Source of the DNA: Sequoia sempervirens
Lineage: Eukaryota > Streptophyta > Pinopsida > Cupressales > Cupressaceae
Direction: 5' to 3'
Assembly (NCBI GenBank): GCA_007258455.2
Contig: VDFB02358134.1
Span: forward strand, 207,994,407 to 208,058,406
DNA: 64,000 bases
Made by a program: the position numbers and the translations under genes. This document shows positions 10,543-24,066 of the stretch, one piece after another; position 1 is the first letter of the stretch, and each line of letters opens with the position of its first letter. The notes under the pieces were generated by a model. That model saw only the letters and a program-made list of their open reading frames with translations, did not search any database and had not been told where the DNA came from.

Positions 10543-13500
10543 ATGAAGTTTGCCAACAAAGGTGCTCAGAAGGAGACCAAGGTCATCTCAAAGTGGAAGA
10601 ATGTCATGGACATTGATCTCAGACACGTTGATTTCGATGAATTCAAGAAAAGAGTGTATGGTCAAAAGGGACTCCCCACAGCAATAGCCAGACGGATGGT
10701 CAGAAACGGGATATTCCAAGCAGCTGGATTCCCACCGGCAATGGATTGTGCAGAGTTGATGGTGGAATGTACTTGCCATTATGATGCCCAGAAGAGACAG
10801 ATTATCGCCCCTGACGGAAGAGTCTTGGCACACTTGGGCGAAGTAGCAATCCAAGAGACCTTCGGCATCCCAGAGCATTCAAGAACGGTCTATAAGACCA
10901 AGGAAGAAGCTAAAAGATTATATGACAGTCAGCCCGATCTATGCGCCACAACATTCAACAAGGTGTGGATGGACAAGCCTAAGCCTTCAATCAAGAAGTT
11001 GCCCAAGAGACCTCGCCGGACGGACTTCAAAGAAGATTTTTGGGATATTGTGCTGATGCTGAACAGAATAGCTGGCAACCCGCAAGGCGCCTTCTTCGAG
11101 AGTTGGATGTATTATTTTATAGATGAGATCACCTCTGGAGTCAAAATGTTCAACTGGTCACAGATGATAAGTGACAACCTCCATGAGCAGCTGATCAACC
11201 TTGAAGAGACTAAGTCTTTTCACATGAGTTCATATGTTGTATATTTGTTGGCCAGATCATACAAGTATCCAGGGTTGATCTGCAAGGGCAGAATTGGCAA
11301 TGGGGAGAACGAGCTCAGGCCTTACGACTGTTATCCTGAGCTCCAGTTGAAGGAGAAGACTCACTTCAGGAGGGTACATGATGCATTCCTAATGCACATT
11401 ACTAGAAAGCTTCAAGGAGGAGTGCACCAAAGGCTGAGCCATGAAGCAAAAAGTCTTATCAGCAAATATGGGTCTTGGTTCATCCAGTTCCCTAAATTTA
11501 CATATGTCAGGATCCAGGGATTTACTGGAAATCCCTATAAATTGCCTATCTATCCAACTAATCGGATGATATTGCTCAAGATTTTGAGACAATTAGAAGA
11601 GTACCAGAATATTCAGAGGCCGAACAAGAAGGCGTCCGTCACATTCCCATTCTTCATCGGGAACATGCTAGAGTATTGTCCATCAGCACAGGCGGCTGAG
11701 AGTGCAAGACTAGAGATCCAATGGTATCCTTTCATGGCCTACAAATCCAGGGTCAACTATGACCCACATCATAACATCCGGACAGTGGAAGGGAGAAAGT
11801 ACAAGCACAGGATGGAATTGGAGGATTTCTGGGCAAATGCTGTAGATGAGTACGAAGTCAGACGGAAAATGTGGTCCAGAATGTCCTTGGATTTCATGAG
11901 AACAATCGAGTTCTGCCGAGTGCCTGATCAGCTTCAAGATGATGGAAACCACGTCCAGCCACGCTTTGAGGAAAGCCGACCTCTCCCTCTGGTGAAATGG
12001 TCAGAACCAGAGCACACAGACCTAGCCACCCTAATGAGGCCAGTAACTAAGTATTCCCAGTGGTGGGTTGATTATCATGCCCAAGAATTGAGACAGAGAG
12101 GAATCATGCTCACATATGACCTGTTGAGCGAATCAGAGTCATATTCTTCTAATGCTGGTGCATCCCATCAAGACTTGGTCGGGATTAGAGAGAAAAGAAA
12201 AGAAAAAATGCCAAGTGCTGAGCCTGTTTCCAAGAGGCATAAGGGAGAACCTTCTCAGTCAGTAGTATCCAGGAACATTGACCAGTTTGTGGCTACTATT
12301 GACGATTCCTTGGTTAAAATGCTTGAACCTCCTATAGTTCAAGAGGAAATGATGAACCTATTCAACTAGATGATGAAGAGCCTGCGTCACCAACAGGCAC
12401 AGAAATTTTGGGTTCAGACAATGAGATCGAAGCTCGGAACAATGACTTCAAGGAGGGAATGATTTCTGCTCTCAGGGGAGTCATGGATGTTCCAAATGAG
12501 GATGAGGTTCAGGTAGAGGATGGTGTTGAGCAGTCGACCATTCCAGACTGGCTGTTGGAAAGAATGAAGATCCAAGTGCCTGCAGAGGCTCAACAAGAAG
12601 AAGAGGATGATACTGCCAATTTCTTGGCAAGATTAGAGCAGGTTGCAGTCAAGAACCCTGCCAAGAAGTTCTCCACCATTCAGAGGAACGAGGCAGGCGA
12701 CTGTTCCGTGCACATTGCAGTGCCTACAATGGACAAGCCACAGGACGAGATCACTCCTCAGGAGTATGCTATAACCACTGTTGACCTTGGCCCGACCTCG
12801 AAAGGTCAAGAAGTAGAAGAGTTAGATAATTCCGTCTCGACTATCAAAGCGAGACTAGAAAAGGAAGTGGCTAAGAAGGAGTATAAGAAGGAGGTCGAAC
12901 GTCTCAAAGAATATATACAACATTTGACCCAGCCACTTGATCAGGGCAATGCGACTGTTCCTCCTCTCTTCAATTCATCACAAGAGGTGACCAAGGATGT
13001 CGAGCACGGAATGGTGATGGCCAGGGAAGCTCAAGACTGGATGGCAAGTGAAGGCACGGAAGCGGCATTGTTCACGGAAAAGTTGGCACTGGCCTATGGA
13101 CGAACCTCTTCATTTCTTTCTAGACTGATGGACATGGCAGAGGCGTGGGAAGGTATCTCAGATATGCAAGAAAGGCTTATTCCAAGCCTTAGAATTTTGA
13201 AGAGTACTCTGAGGGAGGAGTTAGTTGATAAAAGGGTGATTGCTGCAGGGGCAGCATATGATTTTCATCACTGGTTTTTGGCAGTGACTATACGAGAAGA
13301 AGTCTTGGAGAAGGCAAAAGTCGACAGGCTTGGAATTGAAGAACAGGTCAGAAGGATCCAGGAGAAGATTTACATGACAACTACAGAAGTGTTCGACCGT
13401 GAAGTCATCCAGGAGAACGACATGCAGTTGGAGAGATTGAAGCATAAAGTTCAATAAACTTTCTTCTCGACCACTGGACCATTCTTGAGACAAGACTTTG

Positions 13501-13718
13501 TGAGAGTGGCAAGACTCTCATCCATTCGAAAGGATTTTGAGAAGCAAGACGCAGATTAGGAAGGTACTTTTGCTAGATGTGCTGAGAAGTTGGACGGACT
13601 TGAATTCTGGATCAGCATGTTGCCACCTATCATGATGGACGAGGTCATTGCAGTAGTGTCCAGATTCACCAAGCACAATGCTATTCAGATGGATAAGGAC
13701 GCCTCTCCTAGATTATAG
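10543..13718 (+). pseudogene. Large unrecognised element-like ORF (about 1050 codons) with one frameshift and two stops
   Basis: Frame 1 runs from ATG 10543 to a stop at 12367. Frame 3 becomes protein-like at 12327 and continues the same acidic composition, so about 1 bp has been lost in the A-run near 12346-12349. The second frame has in-frame stops at 13455 (TAA) and 13557 (TAG) but stays protein-like to 13716-13718. The N-terminal 450 residues are globular (W-rich, for example FFESWMYYFIDEI). The C-terminal half is acidic, Glu/Lys-rich and probably coiled coil. I recognise no protease, integrase or RT motif. It resembles ORFs of plant non-autonomous elements in organisation only. Flanking repeats suggest a transposable-element protein rather than a host gene. 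Confidence 0.6.
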
Positions 13719-14340
13719 CTGGAACTGCCACTTTTCTGATTGATTTCTAGTTGATAACTCTTGTTATTTTGGGAAACCCTAATTAGGGTTTGGTTGTAAT
13801 AATCTTGGCCATTAATCTTGTTTTAATCTCGGCCCTTCATTTCATTTTTGAGGCTCTATATAAACTAGTGCTCTCTCATTTTCATTTTGTGTGGAGACAG
13901 ATTATGTAAATTGTCGCATTGAGACTATTTTGAATGATAAAAGCTCTTGAGCATGATTTGCCTTGAATAACTTCTTATTGTTAAATAGTAAGCGAGGTTG
14001 CATATTATCTTCCACCATATATTAGAATTAAAGTTAGATTAGGTAGAATTTGCTTTGAAAAGTTGGTTAATTGAATGAGAGATTGATCGCATTGACTCAA
14101 TGGTGAAGTATAGCTCATACTTTTTTTCGAATGGATGATTTGCATTCGATTTGTAAAGTTATCCTGAGCTCTTAATCATGGAAGCTTAACTTCAACCTCA
14201 TTCGAGGTTTGAAAATTATTCTCACAAACCCCTCGAAGATTGCACCCATTTTGCGTATGTTGTCCAACAGGAGGCGAAACAAAGTGTGGTTTATTTCTCT
14301 TCACCGAGTCCTTACTGTCTCTTGAGTTCTTAGGCTTAGA
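13719..14340 (+). promoter_or_regulatory. Promoter-like, possibly LTR-like sequence after the decayed ORF
   Basis: Contains AAACCCTAATTAGGGTTT (a palindromic telo-box-like element, about 13785) and a good TATA box CTATATAAAC (about 13856), followed by a CT-rich start region. A promoter downstream of an ORF is what a 3' LTR would show, but no matching 5' copy was found. Confidence 0.35.
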
Positions 14341-16314
14341 CTAGATTCTCTGAACCCTATTCTTTTTTCCATTTTTTTTGAGATCCACAATTGAAGGTCC
14401 TAATTGAGAGCATTTAATGATAAATTTCCTAAGTCCTGAACTTGCAAAAGATTTTACGTAAGTCCCCTTGTTCATTACTAGCAAATCACAACGGCCATTG
14501 AGCTTATCCACACATCGAGACCCGACTAAAGAAACCTTGGAATCGCCATATGATCTTCTCACAATCTTAGCATACGCGGTGGTTTTTCAAGAGAGGATAG
14601 AGTGTCTTTGGGCATTTTATTCTGATGTTTGGTGTGTCATAAAACACGCATCAACAATACCCAACATAGATTTTATTCAGAGAGAATACTACTACTCCAT
14701 CACTGGTTATTAGTTAATTGTTTTGTCTGCATAGATCTTTGACAAAATGGAACAACTAATAGATGAATATCATAGTCTAATTTATCATAATCTATTACAT
14801 ATGGAATCACTTTTAAATGAACACACCTGAATTGTAAATTTCCTTTAAGAAGCCAATTCAATTTTTTATGACAACCCCGTTGATGGTTTAAGAGAGTTGT
14901 AATCTTGGAACCCCATCTGTATGGAAAACATTAAATCACTGGATTGATATCTAACTAAAATTCTCATGTTCACAATACTACAAATATGTGAAAATGGGAT
15001 AAGGGGAAACACCTTATTCAGGCTGGAGTTGATGGAGGCTATCAAATCCTCTAGTACAACAATATTCATTGTTTCAACTGAATCTGGAATAGGTAAAAAA
15101 TCTTCTGATGTAGAAATTCTCTTCAACAAATAACATATAAAACTTGTGAGCTTAACAAATATTACAAAGAACAAAATTGGATGAGTCAGAGAAAAACATA
15201 TGTGGAGGTGCAAAATGAATCATAATTATAAGAGACGTGTTCTAAAAAAAGGGGTAGAAATATACTCGAAGGAGCACTTTTCCCGTGTTGGTTGGTTGAA
15301 GCAGATAAAAACATGGAAGAGTAGCTTGAAACTTACATTCAACATCACATGATGATGTGCAAATCAATCCACAATCCCTTGAATCAAGAGCTTGACAAAG
15401 AGACTTAAAAAAGTTGTCAAGGAGTTACATGACAGTGTCGGTCAGATTGGAAGATTGTTGCTATAAATATAAGCTTGTTTGTCAATATGCACATCGGTTA
15501 CTCTCATGATTTCTTTTGTTTTGATCTTTTTCTTCTGTTAGGTAAAGTTGTTTGAACATTCCTTAAGAGTATTAAAAGAAAAGGGAAAAATGTCAACATA
15601 AAGGTTTTAAAAAAAACAGAGCATAACAGATCCAAAGAAGATCTCACCTCAGCCACAAAAAGCAAATAGGAATACTTCTGCTATGCTGCTACAGATTGAG
15701 GCTTCACCTGCTGCATACTCCTTGTCTTCTTCTCCACTACTTTTATATGTTTTTTTAATCCTATTTAATCTTTAACTGTTGTTGATGTTACTGAGATGAA
15801 AGACCAAACCAGATCCAAGTGCTAATGTTGAAGCCTAAAAACACCAAGTTGATGAAAACTGTGGTTTGTTATAGGTTGATGAAAAATTCTCTACATTATC
15901 ACCCATTGAGAAGAAAATCCATGATCTGCTTTCTTTATTGAAAAGGACTAGATTTCCTCTAGCAGCTCTCACCAAGCATATATAATTCCCTACTATGAGG
16001 GATAATAAGTGTCAATAACTATTGAAAAACCAGTGAAACTATAGAATTGTTGGCCTCTGAAGAAAAGAAAATATGCAGCAATTTAATAATAAGAAAAGCG
16101 TTTAAACAAAATTAAAAATTGAAGAACATAGATCATTATCCCAATTTATGGTTGTTGCAGGGCGGGTAAAAACATAATTGAATTTCTTTCATTCTATGTA
16201 GTATTTTAAAGACTGTATATTATAGTAATCATATATGGATGGAAGAACTTTACTACTAAGAAGTGATACACAGAACTAAAATAAATAGTTATAAAGGGTA
16301 TTGAAACAGGCATA
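14341..16314. other. Non-coding DNA between decayed ORF and Helitron B
   Basis: No supported gene or repeat. Short open frames have no protein-like features. Confidence 0.5.
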
Positions 16315-16604
16315 CAGAATAAGCAGATCTTGATATAATCTGTACTTACCTTTGGTAACAACTCCCTGCAAGGCAAATAGCTAAGGACTTTCATGGTTTA
16401 TACTTTACAACGAAGTGATTAAAACTCAAAATCATATTCTTTTGTAGAATGATCCATACGAGAATACATAGATCTTGATATAATCTGTAGTTACCTTTGG
16501 TAACAACTCCCTGCAAGGTGAACAACTAAGGACTTCGATTTTTTATACTTTACAGCCAAGTCATTAAAACTCAAAATCATATTCTTTTATAGAATGATCC
16601 ATAC
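16315..16604 (-). repeat. 145-bp tandem repeat at Helitron B 3' end
   Basis: Two units of about 145 bp, each with GTTACCAAAGGTAA(G/C) beside TTGCAG; copy A has one and a part. Confidence 0.75.
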
Positions 16605-17192
16605 CTGAATAGCCACATCACCATGCTGGTAAAGTGTAAATTGATGAGCTCTAATTAGAATCTGAATCCCCCAAATTTTTCAAACTTCAAACGAATACCC
16701 AAATAGCAAAATCTCTTTGTTTTGATTTGCAAAACACATGAACAAATATGCTTAAATTGTCATTTGCAAAAGAGCCACAATCATAGACATTGTAAAAGTA
16801 TGACATGAAAAATATATTTCAATGGTTAAAAGAAAACCTTACATAGTAAACTCGGCAACCTTGTTCTGAAAATTTATGCTTGGCATAGAGATGACATATA
16901 AGTAAAATTGTAGTTGTGGAAGATTGTATATACATAAGTGAGTTGCATTGTTTGTTGGATCATTGTAGAAGAAGACTTGTCACCATCATACCTGGCCAAG
17001 TGACTTACTTCAAGATTGTGCTGAAATAGTGTCTTTTTCTATGCCTGCAGAGTTGGAGAGCAACTATATACTTTTTGGTTAGAGATAATAGCTGATATTT
17101 GATTTTGTAGCTAAGTATGAAATTATTGTAAATGAAGTTGTAAGGTGAATAAATGTAACTGATAAAATAAAAGTATCTAACCTGTCGTTGTT

Positions 17193-20100
17193 TTAACTAT
17201 TAGTGTTTGTTGAGCATGTTGAATTTGATAATGCTAATAAGCGTGCTTCCTCTTGCTTTCGGCGAGCTACATATGGGTTTTGTTGCATACGTGCATATCG
17301 TTCAAATGTGAAGGCTGGTTTGATACATAGACTTGCAAGATCACACACTCTAGAAATAGTTGTGAATGTTAGACCTTGCCTGTCAACATTGCCGATGTCG
17401 ATTGTTGCCTTTTCAAGTGTTAGGCCTTGTGATTTGTGTATTGTTAAGGCCCATGCCATTTTGAGTGGTATTTGACGACGTCGACCACGACTCAATGGGG
17501 CAATAGGGACATTTTTTGGATTATTGTGGTCCCAAGCGGGGCCAATGTAATTTTTGAATTCAACAACAACAAATAATGGAAGTGAAGGTGGATTTTCAGT
17601 ATCATTGTAGACTATTGCTTTGACTTCACCAAGTGCATCATTAACAAGCCCTGTTTCCTCCCATAAATTTGAACATAACATTACTTTTTGTTGAACACAT
17701 AATAGAAGCTTATATTGAAGTTGTTCTTCGTCTGGATTTGAACTTGGTGGCCCCTTAAGTTGCTTTGCAATTGATAATGCAACAGGTTTTTCCAAAGACA
17801 ATAACATTTGTTGGTTATGTAGTGAGACCATTTCATTTGTTGCAAAGAGATGTATTGAGGATAAGAAACTAGTTTGCTCTGTAGAGGTCAATGCTGAGCT
17901 GGAGCATGACATTAGAACTTTCCAATCTTCAATTGTAGGTTCTGCATTTCTTAAATTGGAGAGGAGAATACGAAATGAAATTTGTGTCGGAGTCTCACCT
18001 ATTTGACGAAAGATTTTGGTAAGAGTGATAACTTTTGTAAAACTGCGCCATAGAGTGCCTCCATATGATGTTGAGGCATACATAGGAATGTCCTTGACTG
18101 GTGGAAGTTGTCCTAGATCACCAAAGAGCATGATTGAGTGTCCTCCAAATGGTATTTGCTTATTGTTGGGGAATGCTTCACGTAGCCTCATGTCAATGCA
18201 TTGTAGCAACTTGGGTCCAATGAAGCTCATTTCATTTATCAGTATGTACCGAATATAGTACATTTTTTCCTGGAAGCTTGCTAGTGTTTGTCCTTGCAAG
18301 GGTTCTATATCTTTGATAGGTATTCGTAGAGCAGAGTGGATTGTTGACGCTTCTATGTTGAATGTCGATACGCGTGTTGGTGCAAGAAGTAGTAATGGGG
18401 ATTGGCCATTTTGGGCTGAGCTCATGAGTGCAGTTTTGATGGATTTTATGAGGTGTGATTTACCCATTCCAGCAGTTCCTTGAACAATTAATTTTAGAGG
18501 AGGTTGGCAAGTATCAGCATGTAAGCGTGACAAAGTAATATCAAGTGCTTTTTTTTGTTGTACAGACAGCTCATGTTGGATAGGGTGATTTGTAAGATGG
18601 CGTACTTGAAATGTTGGACAGTTGGATTCTATGAATGTAGTTGCAGATACTTTATCTTCTTCATTGATTTGGGAAGATCCCCTATCATGGTGTAAGTCAA
18701 TGTCACGGTGACCAAGCATGTCTAGTTCATCAAAGTGGAGGGGAAGGCTTGGGTATAGGCGAGACAATAGTTGCCATTCAGATGGGTTGATATTTTGTAT
18801 TATTTCTTCTTCTTCAGAAGAGTTGTCAGAATTTGTATTTTCAGGAGCTTCTGTTTGTGTGCGTAGCACATGCCATGGGTGATAATTACATGCAAAATTC
18901 TCCCATTGTTGTATTATTTCAGTGGATGATGAACCAATATCATTATGAATGTTGCGAAATGGCTTGTACAGTAGTAGTTCACTCCAACAAAATGCTTCAT
19001 AGTTTTTGTCATCTTTTGCGGGAATGGTTATGAAGCGCGGGGATACACGTACAATGGCTTCTATGGAGTGCTTTTTCCATTGGCTATTCTTTCGAGATGG
19101 ATTGAAAGTCAATTTTCTAGTTACTTCAATAAGTGACATGGACTGTAGATTTGCTGGTCGATCCATGTATGTATCAATGTAGTTTGGGGATGCAATATTT
19201 GTTTCAAAGGACATTGAGACACGTTGGAATTTTTTTTGGATAACATTTAAAGATACAAATATCCTGCTTGATAAGCAGAGGGGCAGTTTTAGCAACAAGT
19301 GGCAACTTTCTTGGGCTCCAATATCACGATCCACTAGTGTTTCTGCAAGCATTTTTCGGAAAGCTGTGGCTGCTGGCTTGTCTGACTTAATAGCAGTTGA
19401 AATTCGAGACAACATTTCATGGTATGTTTCTGATTTGCTTTCAGCTTTTGCTGCATACTTTGCAATGTATTTGAGGACAGCATGGATAGAAAGAACTGGC
19501 TGACAGTCTACATTGGCCCTCCAGATAGAGAGTATATAAGGGTTGTGTAGGTTTAAGCGATCATCATTGCGAGAAGGGGTGAATGTTGGTTGGCCATGGT
19601 CATCTATTGCAAGACTTGATTGATCTTGCATGGTCCAAGGGGCTTTATAGCGACATTGAATGGTTTGGCCTTTTCTCCTTAGGCATGTTTGTAAGGTACA
19701 CTTTGTATGGCGATGTATACAATTTACTAATTCTGTGTAGTCGATTAGAGGGTCTAAAGGTAAAATGAATCTTGTGTCTAGTAGACATGGATCATCGAGA
19801 AGAGTTCGGTGGATTATTTGGTTTCTTAAAGGAAGGGGTCTGGGATTCCATGCAGAAACATATCTATTTATGTATTCAACTGCATTTTTTATTGCTTGGA
19901 GATTACTCCATTGTATTCTCTCGATATCTGGTGCATCTTTAAGCCATAGAAAACCATGGATATGTGCTGAGCCCCTGTGTTGCCATTCATACCTGGTGAA
20001 AAATTATTATCAGTAATTGTTTAGAAGGTATTCAATGTAATTTGATTAATTTATGAAAATTTTACCTGTACCAGTAGTCTGTTGCACCAAGTAGCTTTTC

Positions 20101-21430
20101 CAATACCTCTTCACGAAATGCAGTAAATCTATGGTGCATGTATTGTGCTGTAAGGTGTGGATTTTGAACTATATTTTGTATCCTCCATTTGTAAGTAGCT
20201 TGTGGATTTGTAGGTGAATTAGATGGCATTATACTATGCAAGTCTGGCCACTTTGTATCCGCTATAGTGAGTGTGAAGAATAGTGTTGGACAACCAATTT
20301 GTATGACCATATCGGAAAGCTCTGCTCTAGAGCGGTTCCAAAATTGGCGTGTTCCACGAATTGACGCTCCAAAGCGTATGAGTTGTTCTGCAAGCTTCTC
20401 ATCAGGAAAAGTCCTTCAATCTTTCTCGAAGATCAAGAATAGTTGTTGGTACACTTTGGTTGATATTTTTATGAACAAATACAGATGTTGTTTCTTGTCT
20501 CCGATGGCGCATTATGATATTTAGTATGAAGTACCTAAACCTAGGGTGTTGGCCAAACCTATTATCATAATACCTGAGTAAGTGATGAGCATATTCATGT
20601 AATTTGACTTCCTTGATGCGTTGTTGTTTGAAGTCGGCTATGCCTGTAGGAAACAAACTGGGGAATGCCATTACAAATAATCCTTCTGTGTTGTATTCAT
20701 TTATGGGAGATGGAGAAATTGGTGGCCAATCTATAGAAAATGGTGGTCGTCCTTCACCTAGTTGTAATAATGATCGTAATTCTTTGACCTCTCTGCATGC
20801 TAGTGGAAGGCTAGCAACAAATGAAGTATTGGGTTGCATGTTTTCTTCTTCGTCTCCGTTGTTTGCATCATATGTATGCATCATTGTTGTAGATGTGGGA
20901 CAAGGAATACTGTTTGTTTCATTTAGCAGTTCTATAATGTTAGTGGAATCACATGGTAGGATGGATAATGCGGCCTCATCTAATTGTATAGTTTTGTAGT
21001 ATGGATCATTTAAGATTTTATATTGCAAGGCCTCGTATACACATCCTCTACTTACACAAAAGCTGTAGTCTTTTTGGCCAATGTTTTTTTTGTTAACCAA
21101 TAAGATATCTAATTCATTTATATGTCTGGGCAAGTGGGTTGCAATAGTAGAAACATCTTGAGGAAAACAAATAGTGTGGCCACTATATTTTAGTTGGCCT
21201 CCCTTTGCATAGGTTACTTGAAGGATCGGGCTAACCCTTGCTATTAGCATCTCTTCAACTTGAGTTAATTTTTTTAAACATAGGGGTTGCTCACCCGGGT
21301 CCATGTTATTCCATTTGGAAAAACAGTGGCCATTTTTTTCAGATGCGCATCTGTAACAAGTAGGTAGTTTATTTATTTCCCTTGTTTTAATGCCAGGGTA
21401 TTTTTCCATGCAGACTAAACAAGTTGGCAT
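17193..21430 (-). pseudogene. Helitron RepHel gene, frameshifted copy
   Basis: Same structure as the copy A gene: first exon from 21430 (possible extension from ATG 21742 with the same internal TGA), intron 19993-20065, helicase exon to 17193. An extra A in the run at 20407-20410 (4 A against 3 in copy A) shifts the frame late in the first exon, about 113 codons before the HUH motif. In the helicase part the Walker B aspartate is asparagine (LINEM instead of LIDEM) and Walker A reads GTAGMGKS. The two catalytic tyrosines (KYIAKYAAK) remain. About 4 percent of residues differ from copy A in the last 812. Confidence 0.85.
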
Positions 21431-22271
21431 ATTTGCAAGTTTATCTAATTTAGAGCAGAAATTATTTCTTGCAGTATAGAAATCTTCAGTAAAATTAGGT
21501 TGTGGATGGATATGAGAAAATGGATTTACTTGAATTGAATTATGTATTTCATTTGCAAGTGGATGGAGCTGGGAGGGATTAGGAGAACATGGTTCTGTAG
21601 ATTTGGAGATGCCATCTATGCGGTTTTGTTCATTTTCTCATCTTCTCTTATTGATTTGGTCTTTTCTTACTTGGTAGCGTAATCGTTGGAGCTCATTTCG
21701 TCGAGCTCGTTTTTCTTGCAACCTTTTGTTTTCTAACTCCATTGAGAAGTTTCTGTGAAGTCAAATAGTTCATATAATTTTAATATAATATATAATAAAT
21801 AAGCATGGGAAGCATGGGTTTTTGAAAAATAAAGTTTACATCGTAAAAACTAAAATGATAAAATAGTAAATAACTATTTTCATTGTTTAAAGTAATTGTA
21901 ACAAAATTTACAATTTAGATGACATTTAATGTCAGTAAATGTGTACCAAAATAATAATAAATATTAATGTGGAGCATTGAATATAATTTGAAAGCAAGAA
22001 AGATGATGCATTTGAAATGAAATATTCTGCATAGTTTATATTGAAATTCTTATGACACATGTTACTTATAATTTACGATAGCAATTCTTCAAATTCTATG
22101 TGTGCAAATTAAGCATGAAACATGTGTAAGTGGAAATATATGTATATGTTTTCCATATTCAACAATGCAAATATGTATAAAAGTTTTGAGTAATTGTTTG
22201 TTGTGGTTACAAAAAGTGGTAAATTCCACTTGACATAAGAAAAATACTTAAAAAAGAGTGCAATAGATAAG

Positions 22272-24042
22272 CTAAGCTTGCTTAATAGCTTTGATAACAA
22301 TGCTTTGTGATTCATTGCCAGCGAAAGCATTTGTTTCAACGGACAATGCTAGTAGGAATTCTTTGTTCAAAACTGTGTCTAAAATTTGGCTAGCACCATT
22401 AGGTTCCGCTAGTAGGAGCTGGAAATCTTCTGCAGAAACTCCAAACAATGTGGTCGCTGGTTCTTCAAAAGCGGTGACATTAAGAAGATGACCTGTACCA
22501 TCTTGCAAGTCCATCTTCAACATGTAGGTAAAATCACATGTAGTAAACTCTGCAGAACACTTGGGGCACTTAAAAGCACTTGGGTTAATCTGGATAACCT
22601 TTTTTTTACACTTTTTGTTTTCCACCATGCGAGGGCAAGACAGGTAGTAGAAGTTGTCTAAGTGGATCTTTGTGATAGTGGCCTTTACACAAACATTTTG
22701 TTTGTCAAGAGAGCCTGGATTCTGAATACTTGAAAGAGGAATTGGATTTTCAATTTTTTCAGCAGATATATGCCTTTTTGAGAGTGTAAGACAAGGAAGG
22801 ACAATCCCTGTAGTGGCATACCATTTTTGCAATTTTGAGGCTTCAAGCAAGTCGGGATTGATTACAATGGTTGTAGGAAAGATCGTATCAATAGATTTTA
22901 CAGACCATGAGGTTATCCGACCACTTTTGATCAAAATAATTGGTGGGTTGGGTTGTAGAGGAATGTCAGCTAGTTGGTTCTGAATGATTTGGCATTGGTT
23001 ACCCCAAATTGTGATATCAATGCGGCCAAACATGTCCATTATTGTAGCTGTACACTTTATTGTTTCAGTGCCATCCCTTTTGCGAATGGTTGATGGAGGA
23101 GAGATAGATAGAAGAACACCAATGACATCTACAAGGGAATTAATAGGTAATGGCATTAATGATTCAATGCTTTTGATATGGTTGATGTGTGTGGGTATTG
23201 TGGAGTCTACACAAGTGGATGGACTAATGGTTGAGGAGTTGTGGAGGAATATTTCATATGGGTTAGTGCTGCTACTATATTTTGTGTTCCTTACTTTGAT
23301 GCGACCATTTGAGATGACATAAGTTTTGTTGGACTCGATCACATGGTAGAACTTATCTACAAGTTCATTAAAACAGGTTACATGTATCTCAGATCCAGCT
23401 TTATCTACAAAATTGAACCCGAACACTTTCCCATCATTACTTGCATTTTTGTAGAAATGAATTGGGCTTTTACTCAAGGCACGACCCTCTATGGACCATA
23501 TTTTATGGTTTGGTGTTAAAGTTGCAATGGGATTTGGTTCTACTGGAGAGAGAATGTGCTCCTGAGAGCTGTTAGAGAGCATATTGCTTGTAGCTTGATT
23601 AATAGCTGTTGGAGTTCCAATCATTAAGGCATTGTTTGTAATTACTTCCAAGCTATGAATTACGATAGCCCTGCAATGAAAAGGAGAAGTTGAAAGTGAA
23701 TGCAATGTACATACATAAATAAGAGGAACTGAAATAAATAAGGTAATTATGGACATACGTGAATTTTTGAAAGTTTCTACAAATGTATTCTTTGAGGTGG
23801 ATAATAGAGCCTTTCACTAAAGCCTCCTCGAAGACAAGCTCGTTGAATTGCGTGGGTAGCAATGCAGGATGTGTGTGTGTCCCATCTGACAGTTGAATAC
23901 AATACTTGGTATGCATAGTTTGTTGTTGTTGAATGCGATCGATAGATGCAACTTGTAGAAAGGGGTCAACATCAGGCATGCCTGAAAGGATGTTTGCAAT
24001 TGCATTTGTAGTTAATGTAGGCATGTGAATGTTTGAAGACAT
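22272..24042 (-). CDS. Helitron RPA1-like protein, join 24042-23759, 23670-22272
   Basis: Two exons joined by an 88-bp GT-AG intron (23671-23758; donor TTCAC|GTATGT, acceptor CATTGCAG|GGCT) give one open frame of about 560 residues from ATG 24042. The frame is open to 24066 behind an acceptor-like TTGCTTGCAG, so a further 5' exon is possible. Order: RPA70 N-terminal-like domain, OB folds, then a C4 zinc ribbon in DBD-C. Predicted to bind single-stranded DNA during Helitron replication. No stop or frameshift is seen, although the RepHel gene of the same copy is broken. Confidence 0.8.
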
Positions 24043-24066
24043 TGGAAGTGGTTGGCCTGCAAGCAA

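Larger units (their letters stand above)
16315..24042 (-). mobile_element. Helitron copy B, inverted relative to copy A
   Basis: Reverse-complement match of copy A with RPA and RepHel genes in the same order. It retains the RPA N-terminal exon that is missing from the window in copy A. The 5' terminus lies somewhere beyond 24042 on this strand; no TC-type start could be fixed. RepHel is damaged by a 1-bp insertion, a Walker B substitution and other replacements, so this copy is probably non-autonomous. Confidence 0.87.

Noticed and set aside
14866..15213. 115-codon minus-strand frame
   Set aside because: No domain, no start context, AT-driven composition.
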